A stretch of 64,000 nucleotides of DNA, taken from Mucilaginibacter pankratovii (GTDB lineage Bacteria > Bacteroidota > Bacteroidia > Sphingobacteriales > Sphingobacteriaceae). The stretch lies in the NCBI RefSeq assembly GCF_014773265.1, contig NZ_JACWMY010000003.1:550110-614109 (forward strand), given 5' to 3'. The translations under genes were made by a program, and so were the position numbers. Within the stretch, counting starts at the first letter, position 1; the number at the start of each line of letters is the position of its first letter. Below are positions 18,220 to 26,859 of the stretch, piece after piece. The notes under the pieces were generated by a model, which saw only the letters and a program-made list of their open reading frames with translations, was not told the DNA's origin and did not search any database.

Positions 18220-18582
18220 ACGTTGTATACAATAAATAGATAACTCACAGAGCTTCCATCAGCAAGTATCAACATTTTAATTTGACCAAGTTGTTGGAAC
18301 TTTAAAATTATCGAACACCCTTGGTCCGGTAACTTTTGCTAGCAAGCAAAAGTTACGCCTTAAACAGCTGGTGATAAGCTCTTTCCATGCTCTTCTTAAA
18401 TGACATTTGCATAACAACGGTACCATTTTGATTATTGAAACCCTTTGTGTTTGCACTAACCTCCCCCAAGAGTTAATGACGTTTAAAAGAGCAATCTCGC
18501 CTGGGTCCTCTATCAAAGACGGCTTGATGAGCTGAAGCAAAGAACACGAATGAGCCTCCGGCAACATTAAGTATGGAGCCTG
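18220..18582. other. Gene-free stretch with a perfect hairpin
   Basis: No gene is supported between eboF and the regulator remnant. A perfect 12-bp stem GTAACTTTTGCT (18329-18340) / AGCAAAAGTTAC (18345-18356) with a 4-base loop is present. It lacks a following T-run, so it looks more like a dispersed palindrome related to those at 35341 and 38011 than a terminator. Confidence 0.4.
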
Positions 18583-19401
18583 ATGAGAATGTCGTCCAGG
18601 AGATCAAAGCCATTCGTGCCGATAAATTGTGCAGCACTGCCGGCAAACCTGATCGAGTCGGAACTGTTCGGGCACGAAAAGGGCTCTTTTACAGGTGCTG
18701 CAGATAAGCGGACCGGGAAGTTTGAACAGGGAAATGAGGGAACGGTATTTTTAGACGAGATCGGGGAACTCCCGGTTGAACTACAGGTAAAATTACTGAG
18801 AGTTCTGCAGGAAAAAGAAGTAGAACCCGTAGGCGGCAAGAAGAGAAAGATAGATGTTAGGATTATAGCTGCCACTAACCGCAACCTGGAAGAAGAAATT
18901 GCAAAGGGCCGGTTTAGGCTGGATTTGTATTACCGCCTGAATGTTTTCCCTATCACCCTGCCTGCTTTACGCGAACGCAAGGAAGACATTGCATCCCTGG
19001 CTAAGCATTTTGTGAACATTTTTGCACGGAAGGAAAATAAAGCAATCACAGGGGTAGCGGACCATGTGATACAAAGTATGCTCAATTATAACTGGCCGGG
19101 CAACATAAGGGAGTTAGAAAATCTGATGGCAAGATGCGTTTTACTTACCACCGGGCCAATTATTGATTCTTTAAAGTTGCCCGCCCAGGCTGGTGTGGCC
19201 CCGGTAGTACAAAAGGCACCTATCAGAACCATGACAGAAAACGAACGCGACCATATTTTAATGACGCTTGAGCGCTGTAACTGGAAAATACACGGAGAGG
19301 GCGGAGCGGCAGAATTATTAGGCCTTCATCCATCCACGCTCAACTCGCGAATGAAAAAACTGGGTATTGGTAAAAAGTACCTTAGCGATGAAAATAATTA
19401 A
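18583..19401 (+). pseudogene. N-terminally truncated sigma-54-dependent activator (AAA+ and Fis-type HTH)
   Basis: 272 codons covering the second part of an NtrC-type AAA+ domain and the DNA-binding domain: [20 protein letters not shown], then [12 protein letters not shown] (the GAFTGA sigma-54 contact loop, here GSFTGA), [12 protein letters not shown] (Walker B), [13 protein letters not shown] and [12 protein letters not shown]. At the C-terminus a Fis-type HTH follows ([20 protein letters not shown]). The receiver or sensor domain and the Walker A motif (GETGTGKE) that should lie 20-30 residues before the homology are absent; a stop codon sits 15 bp upstream of the first ATG. Without Walker A it cannot hydrolyse ATP, so it is scored as a remnant. 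Confidence 0.8.
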
Positions 19402-19410
19402 TGCGCTATC

Positions 19411-19866
19411 TTAAAAATTTTCGTGCTTATTGACGATGCATGCATGATTTAGGCTTTTGACCTCAATGTCTGCCTTTCCGTGATTAGCTTTTAAAAAGCC
19501 GGATAAATGTTTAACAGATGTATTGTAGCCTTTCAACGTATTGGCCTCAAAACCATTCCCTAAGGGAATCGAACACGACTTATTACCAGGTTGAAGTTCG
19601 ACAAAGCGGTTATAAGATACCAGGCCGGGGAACAAATCCCTTAAATGAGGTTGTGCAAAATGAACGTAAAAAGATTTCAGGTTAGTGAACTGGCTATAAT
19701 GGAATGCGATCATCAGGGTAATGATCTCACTATTGCACAAGCCTGCTTTTCTGTTTCGTTTGCCTAAAGAATATTCTTGGATAAACTGTTTTTCAAGTTC
19801 TGGTGCTATTTCTTTGCAAAAGTCATCAACGTTTACAAAAATTTCTATAATTTTATCTCTGAGCAT
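19411..19866 (-). pseudogene. IS982-family transposase fragment
   Basis: The first ~92 residues of this minus-strand frame match the N-terminus of IS982-family transposases: NVDDFCKEI, then SEIITLMIAFHYSQFTNLKS and LRDLFPGLVSYNRFVEL. Homology stops at about 19590, and the remaining 59 residues look random. The DDE catalytic core is missing and no inverted terminal repeats were recognised. The break coincides with the sequence at 19561-19580 that recurs at 21831-21850. It is an inactive insertion-sequence relic. Confidence 0.8.
19561..19580. repeat. Left copy of a 20-bp direct repeat flanking the DUF1593 gene
   Basis: TAAGGGAATCGAACACGACT matches 21831-21850 at 18 of 20 positions in the same orientation. 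The reverse complement (AGTCGTGTTCGATTCCC) resembles the T-arm end of a tRNA, the usual target of integrases. Confidence 0.5.
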
Positions 19867-19975
19867 GAGGCGTTGATATTTATTAATAAATTGATTGCCA
19901 GTTATTTATGAGAAAAAAATCATGCGCTTTGCTTTCTTTATATATACTTTTCTTATCCCGAACTCACGTTAAATA

Positions 19976-21418
19976 ATGAAAACAAGACTAATGCTAGTTG
20001 CGCTAGTTGTATTAAGTATTATACTGGCAACACACATTACGGCTTCTGGACAAACAATTGCCAAACATCGCCTGATTGTCATTACAGACATCGGAAACGA
20101 GCCTGATGATTTTATGTCGATGGTCCGGTTAATGCTATACACAAATCAAATCGACATTGTAGGGCTCATCGCTTCAACATCCATTCATCAATCAAAAAAG
20201 GTTAGCCCAGAACTCATTGAAAAAGTCATTCGTAGTTATGAGAAGGTGCAACCTAATCTTCTAAAACACGAACCCGGATTTCCGACAGCGCAAAAATTAT
20301 TAAGCCTGGTAAAAAAAGGCCTTCCGGTTTATGGCATGGAAGGCGTAGGAAAAGGCAAAGATTCGGAAGGTTCGGACTGGGTCATCAAGATGCTTGAAAA
20401 GAATGACAGCCGCCCTTTGTGGGTGACTGTTTGGGGCGGCCCGAATATACTGGCGCAAGCACTCTGGAAAATCAGGGAGACTAAAAGCGAAGGGGAAGCA
20501 AAAAGGTTGATAAGCAAGCTCAGAGTATACACGATTTCGGACCAGGATAATTCGGGGACATGGATACGCAAGAATTTCCCCGACCTATTCTACATCGCAA
20601 GCCCGGGAAATTATTATGCGGCTACATGGTCAGCCATCTTACGCGTATTTCCCGGCGCCAACAACGCAGTCGTCAGCAATGATTGGCTTATGCGAAATGT
20701 CCAGCAGGGACATGGGCCGCTCGGGGCAATCTATCCTGATGTGTCTTTTGGAATGGAGGGTGATACCCCGTCCTGGCTCTCGCTGATTCCTAATGGACTG
20801 AACAACCCGGGGCATCCAAACTGGGGAGGTTGGGGCGGACGTTATGAATTTTACAAACCACCCTTTGACCCCAAGATGAAATGGATTGTTCCGCTGGAAG
20901 AAGAGACGAGACCATTTTGGACAAATGCCGAAGACGAATATACACCTTGGGTGCAGGGCAAATGGGGGAGCGCCATTGTAAAAGACACCGGTACATACAA
21001 AGACAACCATGTAACGATTTGGAGATGGAGAGAAGAAATCCAGAATGATTTTGCGGCAAGAATGGCTTGGTGCAATAAGGATTATAAAGCTGCCAATCAC
21101 CCACCGGTTGTGAAACTCAATATGCCTGAACAGTTCACGGTAAAATCCGGCGAGGCATTTAGTCTTGACGGCAGTGCATCCTATGACCCTGATGGAGATG
21201 CCCTGAGTTTTCAGTGGTTTCAATACAGGGAAGCGGGAACGTTGCATAATACAATAGCGGTCACTCCGGCAGAAAACATGTCTGTCATTGCAGAGTTAAA
21301 AGCGCCAGAGGTAGGTAGTCTCCAAACTACTCACTTCATCTTGAAGGTTACCGATAAAGGAACGCCCCGGCTAACCCGATATAAAAGAGTAATTGTGACC
21401 ATTCTTCCAAAGCTATGA
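19976..21418 (+). CDS. Secreted DUF1593 (Sde182-type) nucleoside-hydrolase-like protein
   Basis: 480 residues with a Sec signal peptide (ending ITASGQ). The N-terminal two thirds form a DUF1593 domain: RLIVITDIGNEPDDFMSMVR near residues 31-50 places the two Asp residues that bind Ca2+ in nucleoside hydrolases, followed by DIVGLIAST and a VWGGPNILAQAL segment near 160. The C-terminal ~85 residues are an Ig-like domain (FSLDGSASYDPDGDALSFQW). Members of this family are linked to plant polysaccharide use in marine and soil bacteria; the activity is not settled. It stands alone between decayed elements and is bracketed by 20-bp direct repeats, suggesting acquisition as a cassette. GC content is like the host's. 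Confidence 0.88.
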   Translation: MKTRLMLVALVVLSIILATHITASGQTIAKHRLIVITDIGNEPDDFMSMVRLMLYTNQIDIVGLIASTSIHQSKKVSPELIEKVIRSYEKVQPNLLKHEPGFPTAQKLLSLVKKGLPVYGMEGVGKGKDSEGSDWVIKMLEKNDSRPLWVTVWGGPNILAQALWKIRETKSEGEAKRLISKLRVYTISDQDNSGTWIRKNFPDLFYIASPGNYYAATWSAILRVFPGANNAVVSNDWLMRNVQQGHGPLGAIYPDVSFGMEGDTPSWLSLIPNGLNNPGHPNWGGWGGRYEFYKPPFDPKMKWIVPLEEETRPFWTNAEDEYTPWVQGKWGSAIVKDTGTYKDNHVTIWRWREEIQNDFAARMAWCNKDYKAANHPPVVKLNMPEQFTVKSGEAFSLDGSASYDPDGDALSFQWFQYREAGTLHNTIAVTPAENMSVIAELKAPEVGSLQTTHFILKVTDKGTPRLTRYKRVIVTILPKL

Positions 21419-21766
21419 ACGATGGCTGTTCCATTTCGCCGGATCACATTAACATCCGGCAGACATTTCAGCACGTTTACCGTCTAAAGTAATACGCATG
21501 TAGACGGCCATAGGCCCGCCTTTGTGGTTTTTTTGCTTTCTCAGATAAAAAAGCAGATGGAAATTACTTTTCATAATTACAAGCTTAAAAGTGAAACAAA
21601 AGTAAGTTTGCAGCCTGCTGATATCAAAATGGTAATCGCTTTAATGCGTTGATAATCAAATAATGACGATCAATTCGGCGCGTAGTATATTTCCATTTAA
21701 GTACGCACCGAATCTGCCTCTTTTTGTTGCGATTTGGTGTATAAAATGGCATTTTGGCGCAAACAA

Positions 21767-21799
21767 AAAGACCTGCAATCATTTGATTTGCAGGTCTTT
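21767..21799. terminator. Bidirectional hairpin, terminator-like
   Basis: A perfect 12-bp stem AAAGACCTGCAA (21767-21778) / TTGCAGGTCTTT (21788-21799) with a 9-base loop containing TTTGAT. It is built like the hairpin at 35165-35193, and both are followed ~30 bp later by an AnCCCGTAGGG sequence, so the two are parts of one repeat family. Confidence 0.55.
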
Positions 21800-21830
21800 A
21801 GTATCTTTCGATATTGTTTTTGGTAACCCG

Positions 21831-21850
21831 TAGGGAAATCGAACACGACT
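21831..21850. repeat. Right copy of the 20-bp direct repeat flanking the DUF1593 gene
   Basis: TAGGGAAATCGAACACGACT, same orientation and 18/20 identical to 19561-19580. It is preceded by AACCCG, so that the reverse complement reads like a tRNA T-arm plus acceptor end (GTTCGATTTCCC then TACGGGTT). This is a candidate old integration site. Confidence 0.5.
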
Positions 21851-22372
21851 AAAACCCCATTGACTGACAATACTTTATATGGTCCTCGATGTACTACGCA
21901 CCGAATTACTAACCATTTTTTTGATGCAGATTAATCACAAATCTTACGATATAAAGATAAGAAATCTTTTAAACTGTTCCAACTACATTGAGCTATTTTT
22001 GGTGGAAATAAAGATGTACAACGTGAGATTATCTGCATTGCGAAAGCACAATCTAAACCAAATTTTCAGATATTTTTTTGCCCTTTGCTGATTACGTCTT
22101 CGGCACTTTTATTTAGAATATTCGTTAGTCAAAATTTAATTTGAAAAGGTGCATTAATCCATAATCATAGCTTAACCATCGCTGTGATTAATTAGTTTCC
22201 CCTGGACAGTTTGTAAGAACTGCCATTGAATATGTTAGTCGACAGGTAAAGCGCGTAAGAAGTATTAAGTTGAGGTATTTTAAGCTCAAATTACAATAAT
22301 ATATTAGAGGTCCCGAAAAGGTCACCCGAATAATGCAATTTATTGAACATTTTGTAGGTACTTCGAAATAAA

Positions 22373-22475
22373 AATCACCTTTCCAAAGGGCAGGTTGCGG
22401 TCCCGGTAAGCCTGGCTACAGCACCAACGAGATAAAGCCCAAGGAAGTAGAGGGTTCTGCAGGGCCGGCGGCAAG
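22373..22475 (+). pseudogene. Remnant of an SpvB-like RHS-partner gene (third copy)
   Basis: The stretch translates, over two frames, to NHLSKGQVAVPVSLA then GYSTNEIKPKEVEGSAG. The intact gene 400 bp downstream reads YTLSSGQVSASVSLS then SYSTSGVKPKDVEGTAG at residues about 38-71. A one-base frameshift near 22419 and loss of everything else show it is a decayed fragment of a third member of this gene family. Confidence 0.75.
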
Positions 22476-22807
22476 GGAAAACTAACTATAGGCCGCCCCG
22501 CGTGCCCCAGGCACTACACTTAATCTTCAGAAGGTAAAAGCTGCGGTTGGCAGTTATTTATTTATTTATTTGGATTTTTAATAACTTATTTAATATATTT
22601 ATTTCGTTATCCCGAACCATAAAATATCACCAAATGAAAGCCTGCTACAATCATCTTTGCATTCCGCAACTATTTTTTTTACCGTTTCGGATTTGTTATT
22701 CAATACTTTTAGGCTCTATAAGAGACTGAGGTATTGGCTTCCCATTATAATTGTACTAATTTACTTGTAATATAAAGTGCTTAAGCTTTTCCTAAACCAT
22801 TATCGTT
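22476..22807. other. Upstream region of the first RHS module
   Basis: No gene is supported in this 332-bp stretch between the remnant and the first intact module. It should carry the promoter of the module but no convincing TAnnTTTG box was found. Confidence 0.3.
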
Positions 22808-25800
22808 ATGCTGAAATATTTAATTTTACCTTTTTTTTGGATTTTTGCTGTTAGCGCCGTTGGGCAGGTTACAGTTAACCCGCTAACAGGTGCGGCTGCC
22901 GTCGATATACCAATCTATACCTTGAGTAGCGGGCAGGTATCTGCCTCCGTAAGCTTAAGTTACAGCACGTCAGGGGTTAAGCCCAAAGATGTGGAAGGCA
23001 CCGCAGGCCTTGGCTGGAACGTCATAGCCGGAGGGGCGGTCAGTAGAGAACTTAGGGGGTTGCCGGACGATGTAACGAAAGACAACTCAACACCAACTGC
23101 ATTGGACCTTCATGGCTGGATGTCATTTAGCCCTATATCACTTATTACAGGGTTCACCATTGCAAACGACAATAACTTCGCAACTTGTACAGATGAGTCG
23201 AATGATAACAGTTATATCAATACTAATTTAAGCACTACCAATGATGACCGGGAGCCGGACCTGTTCACCGTAAGTGCACCGGGGCTTTCCTGCCAGATGA
23301 TTTTTGACAAGGCTACGAACCAGTTTAAATTGGTTAACTACCAAGATTTGGCCATCACTTACACCACTCATGGCGGCAGCGGTAGTAACTCAAGCCTCAT
23401 TAATTCATTCACCATAACAACGGACAGAGGTATCAAATACAATTTTTCTGCCCCGCAACAGGCCACTGTTAAAACGGTGTTGGGCAGCGGTACTGCCACC
23501 TATTTTGCTACGAAATATAACAATTATAAAAATGGTGTAACATTTTATAATAGCTGGAACCTTATATCGATTACCGACCCTTTGGGTAACGGCATACAAT
23601 TTAACTATTTGCCAACGACGGTTACTTATGGTACTGACCCCGTTATACTTCATTTATCCGGATCTTCGAGCCAAAGTATACAATATTATGTCCAAAGCCA
23701 GATCAGCTCTCAATTGTTATCCACGATAAATACATTCAATGTAAGCACCACCTTTCCTGGCTTAACGTTTTACCGCAATGATGTCGGTGGATTCCCAACC
23801 TCCCAAACCGGGCAACTCGTCATCAGGGAAATAATCGGCCTTGGGCGGGATTTTATATTAAATTATTCCCCTGTCGCCCAAAGTACCACAGGGTTCAGGC
23901 GGCTTTTTCTTCGCGGCATCACCGAGGCGGGCTGCAGTTCGCCGGTCAACTACAGTTTTACCTATGATGGCGAAAATCTATCAACAAATACAACGTTACT
24001 TCCTGACTCCACCTCTAATAATATCGACTACTGGGGCTATTATACCGGATCCGGGAGCTCATCGCTTGTCCCTAAGGTTTGGGTAAACCCTTTTAATGCC
24101 GGATATCCGCGTTATGCTATTTATAATCCCGCAACGGGGGCCGGGGGTTATGTATATTCTACCAGTGGCGGTGTAAGCCGCACACCGGTTGCACCCACGG
24201 GCGGCGTATCCATCGGCTGCCTTTCCGGCATCAAATATGCGCAAGGAGGCACAACAAGTGTATTGTATGAATACAATACGTATTATGATTTGCCATCCGC
24301 ACAAAGTGTAGCAGGAGGTGGAGTCCGCGTCAAGCAAGTTACCGATTATGACGGTATTAGTACGGCAAACAATATGGTGCGTAATTACACATACACACTC
24401 CCTGGTACGTCCAATAGCAGCGGGAGGCCAATTTCGCTTCCTGCGTTCGCCTTTAGCGTTCCGTCAACTACCTCGTTAACCGGCCAAAGCCTTTGGGATT
24501 ATATCACCGTGTTATCAGAATATGACATGTCGAATGACGACCACACCATTATGTATACCGACGTCACCATGAGCCAAGCCAATGCCGGAAGCACTTTGTA
24601 TCAATATTATGTACCGGCCACACACTGGGATTTGGGCTCCGCACCGGTTTGCAGCGGCTGCGCTACAGAGTGGGCCAATTCTAAAAGCTATGTTGCGCGC
24701 AACAGTTGTACCGCCACTGACTGGAATATTAAAAATGATTTTTTCTCTTACCCGTTCCCGCCAAACCCAAATTACGATTTTGAAAGAGGTTTGATTAAAA
24801 AAGTAACTAATTTTAGCGGTGCCGGTATCAAAGTGAGCGAGTCTAACTATACTTACAGCCGCTCTAACGCCATAAATTCGGTCACCGCCTACAAAGCAGA
24901 TAACCTCGCATTCGGATCCTTGTCTGCAAAAGCTTATAGTAAATATACAGTGTATTATAATACAAGCGAGCTTGTAACGCAGGTGTCAAACACGGTATAC
25001 GACTCACCTACTTTATCCCAGGCGCAAACCAGCACAACCAACTATACCTATAATAGCCCTTATCACAAACTGCTTACACAAGAGCAAACCACTAACAGTA
25101 ATGGTAGCATATACACAACAAATTTCACCTATGTTAAAGATTACCCTGCTGCCGGCAATGGAGGCACGGCCAGTAATAATGTGAAAGCTTTGTATAACAT
25201 GCAACAATCAGCTGTTAATACCAATTACCTGGTAGAGACCTATCAACAAATTACAAAAGGCGGTATTACGTCTACCACGGTTGCGTCATTAACTTTGTAC
25301 AGCCCCGTTACATTGGGAAGCAATACGCGTTACCTGCCCGCGCAGCAACTTAAACTAGTCTCGCCCGATGGTATCCCGTCGACTCCAAGCCCGTTCGTCC
25401 CGTATTCGGTAACCAGTACAACTGGTACTTATGATACCAGGTATTTTGTAACGGGCAACGTCGATAAATATGACAACTATGGCATACCGGTCACTACAAA
25501 TGATAATAACCGGAATTTCAGTACAGCACTTACGGACCATTTATCAAGTAAGAGGGTAGCTAGCTTTTCTAATGCAAAATCAAGTGAAGTGGCGTATACC
25601 GATTTTGATACTGATCCCGGAACCGCACCCGGTAATAGTTTTACAGTAAGTGGAACTGGTTCTTTTACACCACTAGGCAGTCATGCAGGTAACGCTTACG
25701 GGTTGCCTGCTAATACTAAAACATTTACGTCGCCGGCGTTAAGCCGCAGCCTTATGACGAAATCATTTTATGCAGGTTCAACGCAATATTATAATATCTT

Positions 25801-26806
25801 TTCGGTGTGGATAAACGGCCCGGCCAAATCCAATACGTTATATATATCGCTAAACGGCGGCTCCGCAGTTGGCTATACTTATACCGGCACGGGCGACTGG
25901 AAATACTACGAGTTTCGTGTCAACGTAACAAGTATGCCGTCACCACCTTCTACGTTTACGGTCAGCTTTACTTCCTCGGATAATATTTCAGTAGATGATA
26001 TTTTGCTTTATCCGGAAGCATCGGAGGCCTCAACTGTGACTTACGACCCAGTCTATCATTATAAAGTTGCCCAAACCAATACTAATGGCGTATCTGAGTA
26101 TTTTGAAAATGACCAGTGGGGAAGAGTACTAAAGACTAAAGACCAGGACAAAAATATTACCCAACGCAATTACTATGTTACACCCGCCGATGCCCAGCCA
26201 GTTAGCTCGTTAGTAATTAGCTTGAACTCTATTGCTATACACGGTACCCCTACAACGCTTAGTGTAAGTTGGCTCAACTCTTGCGCTGCTGCGGGGCTCA
26301 CCGTAGACTGGAATTTCGGGGATTTGTCAACCGTTAACGGTTATTCAGGATTAACAAGCCCTGGTCATACCTATGCTGCTGCCGGCACATATACTGTTAA
26401 TGCAACTGTGCATTCGCCATTGTTTGGCAACATCACTCTTGCACCTCTTACCATCACGGTTGCTCCTGCCAGCCTACCATTAAGCTACATCAGCTACACA
26501 TTTGGAAATGGTGACATTACATCGGTCACTTTTTACCAGGGCTCTACTTTGAAATATACCTTTACCGGCGCGCAGCTTAATACAGCGACTATATTGCAGG
26601 GTAATTACACCATTTATGTATCTCTTAGCGGAGGTTCCCATTATAATTCAGGTACCGGGCTAGGATATAATAGTGTTACCCTCAGCGGTGATTGTGCAGA
26701 AGACTGCAAGAATTGGGTATCGAACAATACATACTCTTTTACTATGAATTTATCGAATTGTAATAATCTCGGATTTACGGTATCGCAGTTTGCATGCGGC
26801 ATATAG
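22808..26806 (+). CDS. SpvB-like RHS-associated protein with PKD domain (module 1, gene A)
   Basis: 1332 residues with a Sec signal peptide (ending SAVGQ). The N-terminus matches the SpvB/TcB-like opening of Bacteroidota RHS partner proteins (VNPLTGAAAVDIPIYTLSSG, then KPKDVEGTAGLGWN near 60-75). The long middle is YD/RHS-like beta structure (repeated Y-T/S-Y and GLGR-like motifs). A PKD domain lies at about 1160-1205 (VDWNFGD ... GHTYAAAGTYTVNATV). A Cys-rich tail (CAEDCKNW ... FACGI) ends the protein. It is closely paralogous, end to end, to the protein at 38603-42550. It precedes the RHS protein by 53 bp. By analogy with B/C toxin-complex pairs it may help form or load the RHS shell (inference); a structural surface role is the alternative. 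Confidence 0.8.
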   Translation: MLKYLILPFFWIFAVSAVGQVTVNPLTGAAAVDIPIYTLSSGQVSASVSLSYSTSGVKPKDVEGTAGLGWNVIAGGAVSRELRGLPDDVTKDNSTPTALDLHGWMSFSPISLITGFTIANDNNFATCTDESNDNSYINTNLSTTNDDREPDLFTVSAPGLSCQMIFDKATNQFKLVNYQDLAITYTTHGGSGSNSSLINSFTITTDRGIKYNFSAPQQATVKTVLGSGTATYFATKYNNYKNGVTFYNSWNLISITDPLGNGIQFNYLPTTVTYGTDPVILHLSGSSSQSIQYYVQSQISSQLLSTINTFNVSTTFPGLTFYRNDVGGFPTSQTGQLVIREIIGLGRDFILNYSPVAQSTTGFRRLFLRGITEAGCSSPVNYSFTYDGENLSTNTTLLPDSTSNNIDYWGYYTGSGSSSLVPKVWVNPFNAGYPRYAIYNPATGAGGYVYSTSGGVSRTPVAPTGGVSIGCLSGIKYAQGGTTSVLYEYNTYYDLPSAQSVAGGGVRVKQVTDYDGISTANNMVRNYTYTLPGTSNSSGRPISLPAFAFSVPSTTSLTGQSLWDYITVLSEYDMSNDDHTIMYTDVTMSQANAGSTLYQYYVPATHWDLGSAPVCSGCATEWANSKSYVARNSCTATDWNIKNDFFSYPFPPNPNYDFERGLIKKVTNFSGAGIKVSESNYTYSRSNAINSVTAYKADNLAFGSLSAKAYSKYTVYYNTSELVTQVSNTVYDSPTLSQAQTSTTNYTYNSPYHKLLTQEQTTNSNGSIYTTNFTYVKDYPAAGNGGTASNNVKALYNMQQSAVNTNYLVETYQQITKGGITSTTVASLTLYSPVTLGSNTRYLPAQQLKLVSPDGIPSTPSPFVPYSVTSTTGTYDTRYFVTGNVDKYDNYGIPVTTNDNNRNFSTALTDHLSSKRVASFSNAKSSEVAYTDFDTDPGTAPGNSFTVSGTGSFTPLGSHAGNAYGLPANTKTFTSPALSRSLMTKSFYAGSTQYYNIFSVWINGPAKSNTLYISLNGGSAVGYTYTGTGDWKYYEFRVNVTSMPSPPSTFTVSFTSSDNISVDDILLYPEASEASTVTYDPVYHYKVAQTNTNGVSEYFENDQWGRVLKTKDQDKNITQRNYYVTPADAQPVSSLVISLNSIAIHGTPTTLSVSWLNSCAAAGLTVDWNFGDLSTVNGYSGLTSPGHTYAAAGTYTVNATVHSPLFGNITLAPLTITVAPASLPLSYISYTFGNGDITSVTFYQGSTLKYTFTGAQLNTATILQGNYTIYVSLSGGSHYNSGTGLGYNSVTLSGDCAEDCKNWVSNNTYSFTMNLSNCNNLGFTVSQFACGI

Positions 26807-26859
26807 CAAGTAGAGTAAGTTAAAGAATTCAATCATTCACATACGCACATCATACTAAA

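Larger units (their letters stand above)
21419..22372. other. Gene-free stretch
   Basis: No gene is supported. Present are a 7-bp stem GCCGGAT/ATCCGGC at 21438-21460 just after the DUF1593 stop, a strong hairpin at 21767-21799, and the repeat copy at 21831-21850. The AT-rich rest, including short open frames around 21.9-22.1 kb, shows no protein-like composition. Confidence 0.4.

Noticed and set aside
18277..18567. 96-codon minus-strand open frame between eboF and the regulator remnant
   Set aside because: It runs through the perfect hairpin at 18329-18356 and its translation has no domain-like pattern. No start context supports it.
22547..22729. 60-codon hydrophobic open frame before the first RHS module
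   Set aside because: Low-complexity AT-rich DNA gives chance hydrophobic codons; no start signal and no similarity seen.
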